Positions 37,414 to 52,659 of a DNA stretch of 64,000 bases are shown piece after piece. The position numbers were made by a program, and so were the translations under genes. The stretch covers positions 65,270,643-65,334,642 of the forward strand of contig NC_084799.1 in NCBI RefSeq assembly GCF_963169125.1. The letters are read 5' to 3'. The notes under the pieces are model-generated. The model saw nothing but the letters and a program-made list of their open reading frames with translations, did not search any database and had not been told where the DNA came from. Positions within the stretch are counted from its first letter, which is position 1; each line of letters starts with the position of its first letter. This DNA is from Humulus lupulus. Taxonomy: Eukaryota; Streptophyta; Magnoliopsida; Rosales; Cannabaceae.

Positions 37414-39176
37414 AATGGCCCCACCAAAGAAAAACATCGCGAGCTCCTTTACTCAGAACAAGAACAAAGACAAGAAGATCGCGTCCGAATCTCAATTCCT
37501 CGTTTTGGTCTAATGGTGTAGAGGGAACTTATTGTCAACCCCAACGCTTTTTTCGAGGCTGAGCACATCGTCTCCCAAATAACGTCACATGGGAAAGTAA
37601 ACAAAATACTACTGAGCCATGGGATCGAGATGGGAATCGATGGCCTCTTCGCCCGACCTCCATTGGAAGGATAGCGGAGCTACGCTCCTCTGCAAGATGA
37701 CTTTGGGGCTTCGAGTGATGAGCACCTGAAGGCAGGTGCCTTCCTCCCCTTAGAACAGTACTTCGTGGATTTTCTAAACTACGTCGAACTGGTTCCGTTT
37801 TAGCTCCCCCCGAACTCGTATCGGCTTTTGGCTGGGTTAAAATTTATGTTTTTGAGGCACGAGTGGGAGGTCCCCACCTTGGCAGATATTATGTACTTCT
37901 TCTGCCTCAAGGCCAGTCCTGATAAGAAGGGGCGAGGTGACAACATTTACTACCTCCCTCATTTCCCCAACTCGACATCCATCATTGACCTCCCTAGCCA
38001 CCCAAATGATTACAAAGACCAGTTCTTTATGTCAAATGGGTTCAAGAACTGCGATCACCGATACTTCAACCGCCCTCATAAGTCTTCCAACTTTATGAAT
38101 TCTGTACGTGAACTCTCTTATTATTTTCATTTTTTGTTTAATTATTCTAACAGAATTCATTCCTTATGCAGTTATATTTGCGAGGACAAAGCGGTTTGAG
38201 ACCCTTGGGGGTCAATATGAGACACTATCTCGTCTTCCTTCAAAGGAGAAAGACTTTTGTCAGGTAGTGAACGATGCTACCATGGTGGCCAGCAACCTGA
38301 TCAGCAAAGACCAGACACTGGCTATCAGGACCCGAGGTCCACCTCTCATTCTCCTCGTGCTCCCCCCTCCTCGAGAAGTCTTGCCAGCCATTGAAGACAC
38401 CGAGGAGGAAGAAGACGTGGTACCGCTGGTGCGCAAAAGGAGAGCTCCTGAAGATGATTAGGGACCTGATCCAGAGTGATGCATCCGGCCCCTCTGGCCA
38501 AGGTAACCCATATAGAGAACTAGATCGGGCTGCAACCAATTTTAGGCTAATTCACTTCAACCCCCACCAGCTCGTTAGTTGCCATCCTACTGACCTGGAC
38601 CTGAACACAACACTTCTTCAGTATATGGATCATCTGGTGATACGCTATGACCATAGCTACCCAGATGCACCATTGTAGTTGATAACACCCTCCACTTTAG
38701 GTCCTCCATTTTTTAGGAATATGGGACAAATCGTAGGACATGGCCTTCCTTACGTCAAGGTGTATTCTCCCCCGACTTTAGGCAATATGTAGATGAGTCC
38801 AGCTCGGAAGAAGAACCGGAACCCCTTAGGACCTAGGATGTAATAATTCTATACTCTCCCCCACCTACGGTAGTCCAGGAGTTAGAGGTTATACCAAGTC
38901 CAGTCCATAACACCGAGCTGATCCTAGTAGATTCATCCCCTAGCTCGGAGGGTGGGATACTTGCTCTTCTTCTTGTTTTTTGCATTATTTTGACTAATTA
39001 TCCATTGTATCTAAATCTTATGCTCATTCTTTTTCAGGTGAAGAGATGGACTTGCTAGATGCCTCGGGTTTAAAGGGTGCCTTTAAGGCTGGCGGGGCCG
39101 GAGCTGGTCCTGTGGTGAAGAGGCCCATATTGCCAAAGAAACATGCCTCCAAGACTGGGACTTCCACCGAGTCTCC
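37414..39176 (+). pseudogene. Tat antisense gene, 5' part (gypsy-type transposon protein)
   Basis: A decayed gene on the strand opposite gag-pol. The ATG at 37414 begins MAPPKKNIASSFTQ. The next blocks are in several frames, including LLAGLKFMFLRHEWEVPTL and FKNCDHRYF, which match the plant 'putative gypsy type transposon' domain (PF04195-like) as I recall it. Likely introns with good borders lie at about 38104-38170 and 38952-39037. Stops and frameshifts are frequent (37511, 37672, 37801). The protein's function is unknown even in intact Tat elements. The gene is cut at 39176 by a solo LTR and resumes at 48787. Confidence 0.65.
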
Positions 39177-39901
39177 TGTAATGCCCTGCTAATTAGGGTC
39201 CGTTACCACGTGTGTTTAAAACTAGTGTTGGACTCGCTAAACGGGTCATTTGGACTAAAATATGTGATTAAGCCACTAAGGGTTCAGGCATTAAAAATTT
39301 TGGTCAAAAAGTAAACATTTCATTGAAAGAAGACTTTAGTCTTTACATGGATCCCAAATACATGTTTAAAAATTTATTTACAACTCAAGGGTTACAAAAT
39401 AAGCTGACCTAAGCGGAAAAACATGGTCCAACCCTAGTTTCACCGCGATACCTCGGCCGTGGTGGTCGAGCAGACTGCATATGTACACTTCGCCTTTAAT
39501 GCTCTCCAACTCATGGCTGGCCAAGCTTCTCCTTATTCTTACCTGCACCACACAACACCCATGAGCCAAAAGACTCAGTAAGAAAACATATTTACAAATT
39601 CAGATAGCCAACAGAATATAACAGCATGCTTGACAGTAATAACTGAAACCAAGCATACACATTGTACCAGTAAGTGACTATAGGGTCACACAAGTGCATG
39701 TCGTACTCCCAATCATTCATATGGCATCCGAGCCAGTCAAGTACATGATACACTCCATTTTTTCATATGGCATCCAAGCCAGTTAAGTGCATGATGCACT
39801 ACCCTCCATTCATATGGCCTTTGAGCCAGTCAAGTACGTGATGCACTCCTAGGGTGGCCTAGCCATAACGGCCTGCACTTAGCGTGCATGATGCCGATCA
39901 T

Positions 39902-40266
39902 GACTGATAAGCCGAGCCTTGAAAACCCTCGACTCATAAGTCGAGCCTTGTAAACCCTCAACTCATAAGTCAAGCCTTGTATTCCCTAGGCTTATAAGCC
40001 GGCCTTGTAAATCCTCGACTCGTAGGTCGAGCTTTGTGAACCCCTCGACTCATAAGTCGATCCCCGTGAACCCTCGACTTATAAGTCGAGCCTTGTAAAT
40101 CCTCTGCTCATAAGTTGAGCCTTATAAATTCTTGACTTATACGTCGAGCCTTGTATTCCCTCGACTTATAAGCCGAGCCTCTTTTAATCGAATGTACCCT
40201 CGGCTAACAGGTCCAGCTTTTGGTTAGGTGCAATAGACAAACTCCCGACTTATAAGTCAAGCCTCC
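39902..40266. repeat. Minisatellite, ~29-bp palindromic unit
   Basis: Around a dozen degenerate copies of a unit like CGACTCATAAGTCGAGCCTT. Each holds the palindrome GACTYATAAGTC. Copies vary by substitutions and small indels. Located in the solo LTR at 39177. Confidence 0.85.
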
Positions 40267-40371
40267 CAGTCGGGAATAGACATACATATCATACATTCAT
40301 CATACATAGATACAAGACATTAGAATGTACTAACATAGGTATACATGCATAATTATAATCATTCTCATTAG

Positions 40372-40730
40372 CTGGGCCCGAGCCCTAATCATTTCTACAT
40401 TTAATAATTGGGCCAAGCCCCATTCATATTACATTTAACAATTGGGCCAAGCCCCAATCATAATACATTTAACAGTTGGGCCAAGCCCTACTCATAATAC
40501 ATTTAACAGTTGGCCCAATCCCCACTCATAATACATTTAACAGTTGGGCCAAGCCCCAATCATAATACATTTAACAGTTGGGCCAAGTCCCAATCATAAT
40601 ATATTTAACAGTTGGGTCAAGCCCTAATCATGTTACATGTAATAGCTAGGGCAAGCCCTAATCATAATACAGTCAACAATGGGGCCAAGCCCTAATCATG
40701 TTATATTCAGCAACGGGGCCAAGCCCTAAT
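40372..40730. repeat. Minisatellite, 34-bp unit
   Basis: About ten tandem copies of a 34-bp unit beginning TTGGGCCAAGCCCCAATCAT. The best-preserved copies lie at 40440-40620 and decay is visible at both ends. Located in the same solo LTR. Confidence 0.85.
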
Positions 40731-41958
40731 CATATATTTCACGCATCGGGTGCAGTTTTCTTACCTCAGGTCCGAGTGCAATGTATATTAAGAACGATCC
40801 TCAAGCATGATCCGTTCCCGAGCCCTAACAGTAACCTAGTCATAACCATAATAAATGATATTCATCAATATCGAGTAAATAAAGGTTTCCGAACCAAGTC
40901 CTAGCCTCTGGGACATTGAATTCTACTAAACTGGGTAGTAGGTTTAATCCCGAGCCCTTAGGTTCGAGTTTCTGTCACTTAAAACCCATTTTGGCCGATT
41001 TTCTATTTTGAGCCGCGACCCCAAGCTCTTGAGCCGCGGCCCCGCCCAAGTCAGGGGCCTAAAACCTTCTTTGACTGCACTTAGCACCGCAGTGCTCTTA
41101 ACTAGCGTCGCAGGTCAAATAGCCCAGCAACCAGCTCCTTCTCCTTCATCTAACTTGAGCTGCGGTGCCGAAGAATAGGGTCACGGCTCGACCTGGAAAC
41201 CCAAAATTTTCTCCAAATCCAAACCTTCCAAAATCACCCCAAGGCTTTCCTAAAGCCCCAATTAGGTCCCAAAAACATTTACACACACCATATACATCAC
41301 AAACACCCCAATAACCAACTTAAATCCAAACTAAAACTCATAATTCATCAAAGCCTAAAATTCTAGAAAATCTTGGAAAAACTTAGACCACATAAAATTA
41401 AACTTAAAACCAGAACGAATTCTTACCTCCAATGGCTGGATTATGGTCCCAATTTGCCTTTAGCTTAATCCTAGACACCAACCCTTCAATCCCCAAGCTT
41501 TGTTTTCTCAAAAATCATAAAATCCACAAGTCACTAAGGAGGGAGAGAGAGAGCTACAAGAGAGAGAGAGTAAGAGAATTTTTCCTTTGTTCTTTTTCTG
41601 AATGTTCCTCTATTTTCCACAGCCTTCCACTTTGGCTAAGCCAAGCCAAGGTCTACCAAAAGACCACTATGCCCCTTAGCCTAAGCCTTGCCTTCTTAAG
41701 CCCTTGAGGGTAAATTTGTCATTTGCCACTTATCCCGTTAACCATAATTAACATCTCACAAATTCCTGTTACTCCTAATATCCTTAAATATTTACCAAAT
41801 AACTTCCCATTAACTGCTCAATCCCGGTAATGTACTAAGTTACCAAAATACCCCTAGGTTCACCCCAAGCCAAGTATTTGACCCCGTTATGACTTTCCCG
41901 CTAACTTGCTTACTAGGATCGCCTCGTGCTGAATAACCCAAATATATCCACATAATAA

Positions 41959-44296
<2,338 letters not shown>

Positions 44297-44297
44297 G

Positions 44298-44309
44298 TTG
44301 GTATCAAAC
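44298..44309 (+). promoter_or_regulatory. Primer binding site of type-B element
   Basis: TTGGTATCAAACC follows the LTR end after about one base. It resembles the TGGTATCAGAGC initiator-Met site but with changes at its 3' part. Confidence 0.65.
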
Positions 44310-44660
44310 CAACGGTTCATTCGCATGAAGTTCTCCTTGATACACACGCTCAAGCTCTGAATCTAACCGCCAAGTAAGTGTTTATGTTATAGTTATTATG
44401 TTTATATGTATAGCTAACGTTTTAGCCTTATGTTTTTAGTTAAGAATGAATGGAGCATTAACTTATGAGGATATCTGAGTCATTAAGGCTTTGAAAAGAA
44501 TTAGAGAGCCAAGAAACACCGTAGGAGTGCTAGAAAGAATCACTCGAAGATTACTCTTATTCCACAGGGAGATAGGTCACCTATAAGAAACTAAGCAAAT
44601 CATGATGACTTGTGGTCAAATCGATCAAATCTCAAAGCACACTCAGTCACGGTCAACCGG

Positions 44661-45540
44661 TTCTAAGTCAGGTTGATGAACTCGTCAACCTTCGCAGCTC
44701 GAACTGCTACACTGTAGTATTTCTCATTGAAGATATTTCTGAACTCATCCCAAGTCATAACAGACACATTCCTTCTCTTAACTACCACATCCCACCAGAT
44801 GCGGGCATCCTCTCTGAACATGTAGCTAGCACAAGCTACCCTCTCATTTCCCTCAACCCTCATAAAATCCAGAATCGAGGAAATCATATTCATCCACTGC
44901 TTTGCCCGTAGTGGGTCTGATCCACCCTCAAAGGTGGGAGAATGCTGCTTCCTGAACCTCTCATATAGAGGTTCCCACCTGTTTTCCACAACAGGTAGAA
45001 CCGGCACTGGCGCCACAACGTGCTGAATTGGCAACCCAGTGACCTGTGGAGGGGCCTGCTGCCTCAACTGTCGAAGCTCTTCCTCTGTTCATTGCAGTCT
45101 TGCTTCCATTTTGGCAAGAATCTCTTGCCAATTCTATGGGGCAGGTGGAGGGTCCTGACCCTAGTTATCATCCTCAGCCCTACTGCCGCGGAGTCTAGAT
45201 GATTGTCGAGGCATCTCAACAAATATGCCTGCAATCAACGACGCCGCTCATCAGGCATGATAACAACATCCAAAACTACCTCCCAATTCACGTCAACCAA
45301 CCCATAAACAACAATCCACATAGCATACAGATAACATATAACACACAACGGGCCTTGCCCTGGCATCATGCACATGTTATATCATTCATCATGCTCTATA
45401 TGGAATAAGCAGGCAAACAGGGCATTCAAGCACATATTCAAGCATATCAGTCAATCATACCAACCAACCCTGAGTCGAGCTTGTCACTGACAGCGAGCGT
45501 ACATGTTCGGTCAATCTCCAGAAACCATAAACCTTGGCTC
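44661..45540 (-). pseudogene. Tekay gag fragment
   Basis: Read on the minus strand from about 45200 to 44661. It includes RFRKQHSPTFEGGSDPL, AKQWMNMISSILDFM and the retrotransposon gag core ARIWWDVVVKRR with FNEKYYSVAVR, ending in FINLT. Gag forms the virus-like particle of the element. The frame stops at the junction near 44661, where it meets type-B internal sequence, so everything downstream (zinc knuckle, pol, 3' LTR) is deleted. The stretch 45200-45540 is the untranslated leader. Confidence 0.8.
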
Positions 45541-45554
45541 GCTTTGATACCAAG
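45541..45554 (-). promoter_or_regulatory. Primer binding site of the Tekay fragment
   Basis: The minus strand reads CTTGGTATCAAAGC one base beyond the LTR end, an initiator-Met-type site. It proves that 45556-47744 is the 5' LTR of a minus-oriented element. Confidence 0.8.
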
Positions 45555-45555
45555 T

Positions 45556-47744
45556 TGTAACACCCTACTTCCTTAGAGTCGTTACTAAGTGAGTTTAAAA
45601 CGTGCATTTAACTCGCTAATCGAGGTTTTAACACAAACATGTAATTAAACCATAAACAGGGTCATAAACTTTGAATATAATTCCATTTACTGAAAATCAT
45701 AAAGCGTTTAACATTTGGGATCCCAAAACACTGTTTAGAAATGTTTACAACACATAAATACAAGTAGAGTCGACTAGACGACAAAATCTAAGTTTAGTAC
45801 AATCATCTCCCAAAATACCCCTGGTCGTGGTAGCCAGGCTGGCCAAACATGTACGCGCCGCTTCACGCTCTCCGTACTCATGGTTGGTCGACTTTTCCCT
45901 TGCCCTTACCTGCACCACAGAGCACCCGTGAGCAGAAGCCCAGCAAGAAAATCCTCACAAGTAGATAACACATGCATATCAAACACTTAGCATATAAACA
46001 GGCCATCAATAGGCTATACACGTACGACCATGCCGTCCCAGGCGCTTTACCAGGCCCTGGGTTCGCGGTCCACACCGTAAGGATATCCCAGGTATCCTTT
46101 AGGGTCTTGCTTTAGCAACTCGCACTTTGCGTGCTAAACGCTGCTCTCGGCCCCTTGCCGCACTCGGCCTTGCACTCCACGTGCTTAACGTCGTTCCCGG
46201 CCTTGCCGACCTCGGCCTGTGCCGTTCCTGGCTCTTGCCGAACATTTACACATATGCATACATAACATAATAAAGCAAATACTAAACATGAACAAACTCA
46301 ATCAAAGGGCTACGCCCTGCAACACAATCATATAGGGCCCTGCCCTGCACACAAGCTCTACGGGAACAGCAGTTTTCTTACTTGTGTCCCAAGCTTTCCA
46401 AGCACCGATGTCCCGAGCACAGTCCCCTAATCCGAGCCTCACTGAAACCCTAGTCACAATGCATTAACAATATTCATCTATCAAGTTCTAATCTATTAAA
46501 TAACTTCGAGCCATAATTCTAATCCCCGAGACCTTGAATTTTATCAATCCGGTGATAAAATCCATCCCGAGCCTTAACTTTGAGTTCCCAAGCCTAAACA
46601 CACTTTAAAGCTCAAAATTGCACAAAGAGCCGCGGCCCCATAAAGCCATTCCGCGGCCCGCCCCCAAAACAGAGAGAAACCCCAATTCAGGGCAGGCGCG
46701 CTGCGGCCCTAGCTAGGGCATGCCGCGGCCCGCCCTCCTTCCTGGCCACCAATGTGCTTCAGAGGGCCGTGGCTCAGCAAGAACAATGTCGCGGCCCGAC
46801 CCTTCAAACCCAGAAAAATCCTCCATTGATGCCACAAAAACCCAGCCAATTTATCCCAAAATCAACCCAACAATCCAAACCATTAATCACATAATCTCTA
46901 CCATGTTTTCAGTAACAAAACCTAACAAAGAACTAGCCCAAAACCTCATCAAATCTCAAGAGTGATCCTTCACCCAACACACATGAAAAACTCTAATATT
47001 TCAGCAGAAAACCAGCTGCAAATCAACACAACTCAACCATATTAAAAGCTTACCTTAAGCAGAAGTGAATCCCTAAACCAATTCTTTAAGCTCTAAGCCT
47101 CTAGCTCCCAAAATCCCAGCTGGAATCCTTTAGTCCTTGCTTAAATTCACCAAGGTTTCCCCAACCTTCCAAAGGATAAAATCCAAGAGAGAGAGAGACA
47201 GAAGGGAGGGTTGGTTTCTTCTTTTTCTAAAGGCTTCTATTGTTTTTTGTTTTATTTAACTTAGTCTCTAAGGTTACCTCAAGGCTCAAGGTGCCAAAAA
47301 CGTCCTCGATGGCAAAATAGTAAATTTCCCCCATATCCCCTCCTAAACATTCTAACCTCAAATATATCTCCAAATATTTATTTCCATAACCTGATAACCC
47401 CATAAAGCGTCTAATTCCCAAAATATCCCTCGACTCGCCCCGAGTCAGATTTTCGACCCCGTTGTGACTTTCTGACTAACACCTCCCTAGGACTGTCTCG
47501 GATCGTGCTACACAGATATAACACAAGTATATCACATTTATCACATTTATGCCCTCAGCGGGCTAAAATTACAAACATGCTCCTAATATCCAAACGGGGC
47601 CCACATGCATATTTAATTCAGCTAAACATGCATCTCTAATCACATATTCACATAAATTCACATATTATAGCAATAATTCACTTTTTGCCCTCCAGGCACG
47701 CTAATCAAGGCCCTAAGCCTTATTAGCAAATTTGGGTCATTACA
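45556..47744 (-). repeat. 5' LTR of nested Tekay fragment
   Basis: TGTAACACCC to TTGGGTCATTACA, 2189 bp. It contains a GCCGCGGCCC cluster at 46628-46800 and CGGCCCCTTGCCG-type repeats at 46140-46240. It inserted inside the type-B 3' LTR, which continues at 47745 with GGTAAGTCTCC (compare 43450). Confidence 0.85.
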
Positions 47745-48551
47745 GGTAAGTCTCCTTTTGGTGGTTTAGTTCATTTCTTTGTCATCTATTTCTTTAGAAA
47801 TACTCACTATTCTTATTGTTGATTTTAGGAGTGTTCCAAATCCCGTCCTTGTTCTCATATCCCGGTTTTGGTAAGGAAAATAGGATAGAATTTTATATGT
47901 TTAAATGATATGATATGTTATGCTTATGTTATGTTATGTTTACATTACGTATAGTTTTTTTATAGACCTTGGGCATATGACTTGTATAGCTAACAAGCCC
48001 CAGTAAATTATGGGCATATGACTTGCTTGGCTAGCAAGCCCCATCAATCTATTGAGCATATGACTTGTTTAGTTAACAAGCCCCAAGTAGTATAATGGCC
48101 ATTGTAGAATATGATATATGTTTATATTACATGTTTATGATATAGTTTATGTATATGCTTTATGTTATTAGTAGATTTTCCTTGCTGGGCATTAGGCTCA
48201 TTCCTTTATTTCTATGTATGCAGGAAAATAGATATGGCGGCGGAAGGATTCATTGTAGCTTGGCCTGTGTATTGATGAAGAATTGATTCGATGGACTGCG
48301 TGAATGATTTGAGGACGACGTTATTTTTAGTCTTTTTATTATGTTTTTTTTATGTATTTTCCGCATTTAGTTTTGTTGTTTTATTTTTTTAAAACAATGG
48401 GATCCCATACCCCGAATTTATGTATTTCAACATTTACTTTAGAGTTTTTAATAAAGTTTGTGAATGTTTCTTATGTATGTTTTCTCGAAAATAGTGTCTA
48501 TGTATAGTATTTTTATTGGTCCAAAGTCTTAGAATTAGTTGGGTCATTACA
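47745..48551 (+). repeat. Right half of the type-B 3' LTR
   Basis: It matches 43450-44296 closely from GGTAAGTCTCC to GGGTCATTACA, with a small deletion near 48376. The left half was lost with the deletion that removed most of the nested Tekay element. Confidence 0.85.
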
Positions 48552-48786
48552 CAATTATACCCTCAACGGGTCAAATTATGAAAATGCCCTTCTAATTAAG
48601 AAGCGGGCCCACATCCATATTTAATACACCTAAACATGCATGCATAATTATATTATAATATACTTCATATAATTCACATAATAGCATGCTCATAACAAAT
48701 AAGCACTCAATTGGTTCAATTATTGCCTTTCGACCCCCTAATCTAGGTACTAAGCCATATTAGGGAATTTGGGGCGTTACATCTCC

Positions 48787-49576
48787 AGTCAAAGACAAAG
48801 GTTCCAGCTCCACTCGAGAAAAACAACAACAGACTGAACCCCCATCTCTGGTGACAACAGTCACAGTTCTCCAGGCTCTGCCTCCTCTTCCTCGTCAAGT
48901 ACCTCCTTCGGTTCCTCAAGTGATCTAAGGCGAAGCTCCCTCCGTTCAAATCCTGGTAAAGCCACTTGATTTGGCAAGGATCCCCGAGGCTTTTTGGGGG
49001 ACTATATATGATATGGCGAGCCATATGGTGGGCCATGAATATAGAGCCAACGTTAAGGATCTGAGGGCTATGGAGGAGCGTACTCCTGAAGACGTTATCG
49101 AGTTCGCCATGGGGATGAACCTTATTGTGAGCCCCTGTCATTCTTCTAACATTTCTTTTTTTTTTAAACTAACCTCGACTTGCCTTTTTATTTTGCAGTC
49201 TGTCCTGGCTCAACTCCATGGAATTGCTCGAGTTCGAGCTAGGAATGATGAGCTCCAAGTCGCCCTGAGCGCCGCCCAAGAGCGATTTTCAAAGGAAGGC
49301 GAGCGGATTGCTAAGAATTAGGTCGTGGAAGTGAGCCGTTGCCTGGACCAGCTGCAGGGCGAGAATGAGAGGCTCAAAAAGAAGCTTCACGAGGTCGAGG
49401 CCAAAGCCAAGGAGGAGGCTGAGAGGGCAAGGTCAGAGATTGCGGAGTCATCGAATCAAATGGAGGAGATGCTTTACCAGTGATGGGTTTCAACTAGGAC
49501 ATGAACTTCTATTTCATGCAGCTAGGGTTCTGGGAACCTTATCTTGCCAAATTCAAGATTCGATTTTCACAAGAAC
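48787..49576 (+). pseudogene. Tat antisense gene, middle part (coiled-coil region)
   Basis: This resumes the gene interrupted at 39176. A frame with IPEAFWGTIYDMASHMVGHE runs to NLI, then a likely intron at 49127-49198 (GTGAGC..TTTTGCAG). After it comes a charged helical stretch (LQVALSAAQERFSKEGERI; KEEAERARSEIAESS) with heptad-like spacing that suggests a coiled coil. Stops occur at about 49318. It is cut again at 49576 by a solo LTR and continues at 51776. Confidence 0.6.
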
Positions 49577-51770
49577 TATAATGCCCTACTACCTTAGAGT
49601 CGTGACCATGTGAGTTATAAATGTGCCATTAGCTCGCTAATTGAGGTTTTAGGTTAAAAGTGTGGCTAAATTGAAATAAAACTCATTTAGCGACATTAAT
49701 TATGAAGATTTGGACATTCATTGAAATCATAAAAAGTTATACATTTGGGATCCCAAAAATACTATTTAGAAAATGTATTACAACTTAGAAATATAAATAC
49801 GGTCAATCTAAGCGACAAAACAAACCACTACAGTACATTTTCCCAAAATAACCCTGGCCGTGGTAGCCAGGTAGGCCGAACATGTACCTGTCGCTCCACG
49901 CTCTTCGTACTCATGGTTGGTCGACCTTTCCTTTGCCCTTACCTGCACCATAGAGCACCTGTGATCCGAAGCCCAGCAAGAAAACTCAATGCATAATAAA
50001 CCACACATATTAATCCATAATATGCAGCAAAACAGTCAATAGACTAAACACAGAGCGACCTACGCTGACCCAGGTGCTTTACCAGGCCCTGGGTTCACAA
50101 TCTTCATCGAGCAGGATGATACAACACCCTTGGAGGGTCTCGCCCTAGCGGCCTAACTCAACGTGCTCAACACCGATCTCGGCCCCTTGCCATACCCAGC
50201 CTTTGCAGTTCAGTCATAAACATGCATAACATAGCATAATAATCACATATTCACACATATATATTAAACATAGACAATAGGGCCACGGCTTGTAACACAA
50301 ACAATAGGGCCATGCCCTGCTCTACGGGTACAATAGTTTTCTTACCTGTGTCCTGAGCTGATTGGTTACCGCAATCCCGAGCACGATCCCCTAATCCAAG
50401 CTTTGACGAAAACCTAGTCACAACGCATTCATAATAACCATCCATCAAGCCCTAAACCAAAAAATAACTTCGAAATATTAATCTAGCCTTTGGGGCCTTG
50501 AATTCTACTAAATCGGGTAGTAGAATCCTTCCCGATCCTTAACAATTGGGTTCCCAAGATTTAAACCTTCATTTCCCTTTTTTTTTTTCCCATTTTGAGC
50601 CATAACCCGCCCCCTAGGGTCGCGACCCGCTACAAGTCAGAGGGAAAATCCGTCTCTATTGAAGGACACGGGCCGCGACGTGCTATACCCTATGCCGCAG
50701 TGCCTGGGCAAATTTCAGAGGCCCCCAGGCCTCTGTGTTCTAACGGACCACAACGCCTGATGAACAAGACTGCGACTCGAGCCTCAAAACCCAGAAATGC
50801 CATGCATTTTTCTACGTTTTCCCCAAACCTAACTCCATAATTCACACCAAAAACATCATTTAAACCCAGAATTGAGTCTATATTTCCTATCCACATAGCC
50901 TAGGCATCATAACAATCCAGAAACAATTTCTTTACACTCATCAAACACTAAAAATCCAACCAAACTTGAACCTTAGCCATCATACCAGAAATTACAGCAA
51001 AAACTTAGAAAACTCAGTACAGAATTCTTACCTCTGTGATAATATTGGCATGAGCTAACTCCTAAACATCTCAAGCCTCCAGTCCTTCAATTCCTTAGCC
51101 TAAAGTCCTAAAAAATTCTTCAAGCCTCCAAGCACCAAAGAAAGGGAGAGAAAACTGAGAGCTTAGAGATAGTTCTGTTTCCTTCCAAGTGACTCTAGAG
51201 TCTCAGGTGCCTAAGGTTTAAGTTTATCCCCTAGCTGAAAAGTCCAAAATGCCCTAAAGACTATCTTAAATCCTCTATTGTCACCAAGGGCAAACCCGTC
51301 AATTACCATATCCCGCTAAATACTCGAGTGTTCCTATAAATCCCCATTTAATCCCCGATACACCTAAATAACGTTAAATCATCACCTGTTACCCGATAAT
51401 TCCTAAACACCATCCATGTTCCCAAAATACCCCTAGGCTCCTCCCGAGCCAGATATTCGACCCCGTTGTGACTATTTAGCTAATCTGCTCCCCGAGACCG
51501 TCTCGGATCACACATTACGAATATGTCACTACACCCTCGTGGTATCAATCACAATACACACATATATCACATTTATGCCCTCAACGGGCCAAAATTACAA
51601 ATATGCCCCTAACAACCAAATGGGGCCCACATGCATACTTAATTCACCTAAAGATGCATTTCTAATAACATAATCATTTAATTCACATATTAACATTATT
51701 CAATCAATTATTGCCCTCCCGGTATGCTAACCAAGGCCCTAAGCCATATTAGCAAATTTGGGACGCTACA
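49577..51770 (-). mobile_element. Solo LTR (type A, Tekay-like) in the Tat antisense gene
   Basis: 2194 bp, TATAATGCCC to GGGACGCTACA, with the perfect duplication AGAAC (49572-49576, 51771-51775). The usual TG start reads TA. It contains GGGATCCCA at 49747, TCGCGACCCGC-type GC-rich motifs at 50595-50770 and the usual ATGCATACTTAATTCACC block near its minus-strand start. No internal part remains. Confidence 0.9.
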
Positions 51771-51775
51771 AGAAC

Positions 51776-51969
51776 CCCCTAAAATCGTTGAGGCTTCTGA
51801 TGCTGCTCAAAGGGATGGCGAGGAAGTGACCTCCTCCGAACAAGTCGACGGGCCTCAATTTTTTCTTTCTTTTATTTTATGCTTTGTAACTAAGTCCCTA
51901 GGGACCAAAACAATTGTCTTCGGGATCAAGTCGAGGTTTTTTATCCTCGAGATAACTATATATTTTTGA
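51776..51969 (+). pseudogene. Tat antisense gene, 3' end
   Basis: The frame continues EPPKIVEASDAAQRDGEEVT and becomes unrecognisable around FFLSFILCF, probably entering the 3' UTR. This is the last part of the gene; pol, on the other strand, ends only about 700 bp further on at 52660. Confidence 0.5.
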
Positions 51970-52160
51970 ATACATATTTAATTTGTGATATATTCGTGTT
52001 CCCATTAGTTTATTATTTTCTCATGTTTGTGAATCCTTGGATTCTTGTACACTCAAAATCTTAGGGGTTGTCTTTAGATAGGGATAGATTTTTGATGGCT
52101 CGACTAACTAATTTTTTAGTCGATATCTTAGTTGTATTTTGCCTACCTAATTGCGTCATA

Positions 52161-52345
52161 CCTGTTAGGAATCAGGCCTCAGACCTGGTCGTATCCAGGG
52201 TTTTAGTGGGATTAATAGCATTGTACCTTTTAGGAATCAGGCCTCGGACCTGGTCGAATCTAGGGGTTTTAGTAGGCTTAATAGTATTGTACCTGTTAGG
52301 GATTAGGCCTCAGAACTGGTCGAGTCTAGGGGTTTTAGTTTTAGA
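52161..52345. repeat. 65-bp tandem repeat, nearly three copies
   Basis: Units start at 52161, 52226 and 52292, each with TTAGGAATCAGGCCTC and AGGGGTTTTAGT or close variants. They lie in the non-coding gap where the Tat sense pol and antisense gene converge. Confidence 0.85.
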
Positions 52346-52659
52346 AATTTCTCAAACTTAGTTTGTGTTCATAATTTTGAAAATTCGAGCTTTAAAAAGT
52401 CATTGATAATCAATTTTTCCAAACTCTAAGTTTTAGATTTCATCCGAATAGGCTGAACACTTTTAAAAGCTCTCTTCGGTTATGTGCCCCCCAAGCAACT
52501 AGAACTTATAAATGTTCTAGGTTGCTTTTACAAAGTGAGCCCGCGATAATAAAATGATAAAATTGATTATGTAATAATTCAATTGTTATTAAAATGAAAT
52601 GGATTTTATTGATAAGCCCTACATAAACAGTAATTCCTAAAACATTAAAGACAACAAAA

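Noticed and set aside
39902..40730. Regular short repeats resembling a CRISPR array
   Set aside because: Units are head-to-tail without unique spacers, degenerate, and inside a plant LTR with TSDs. They are minisatellites.
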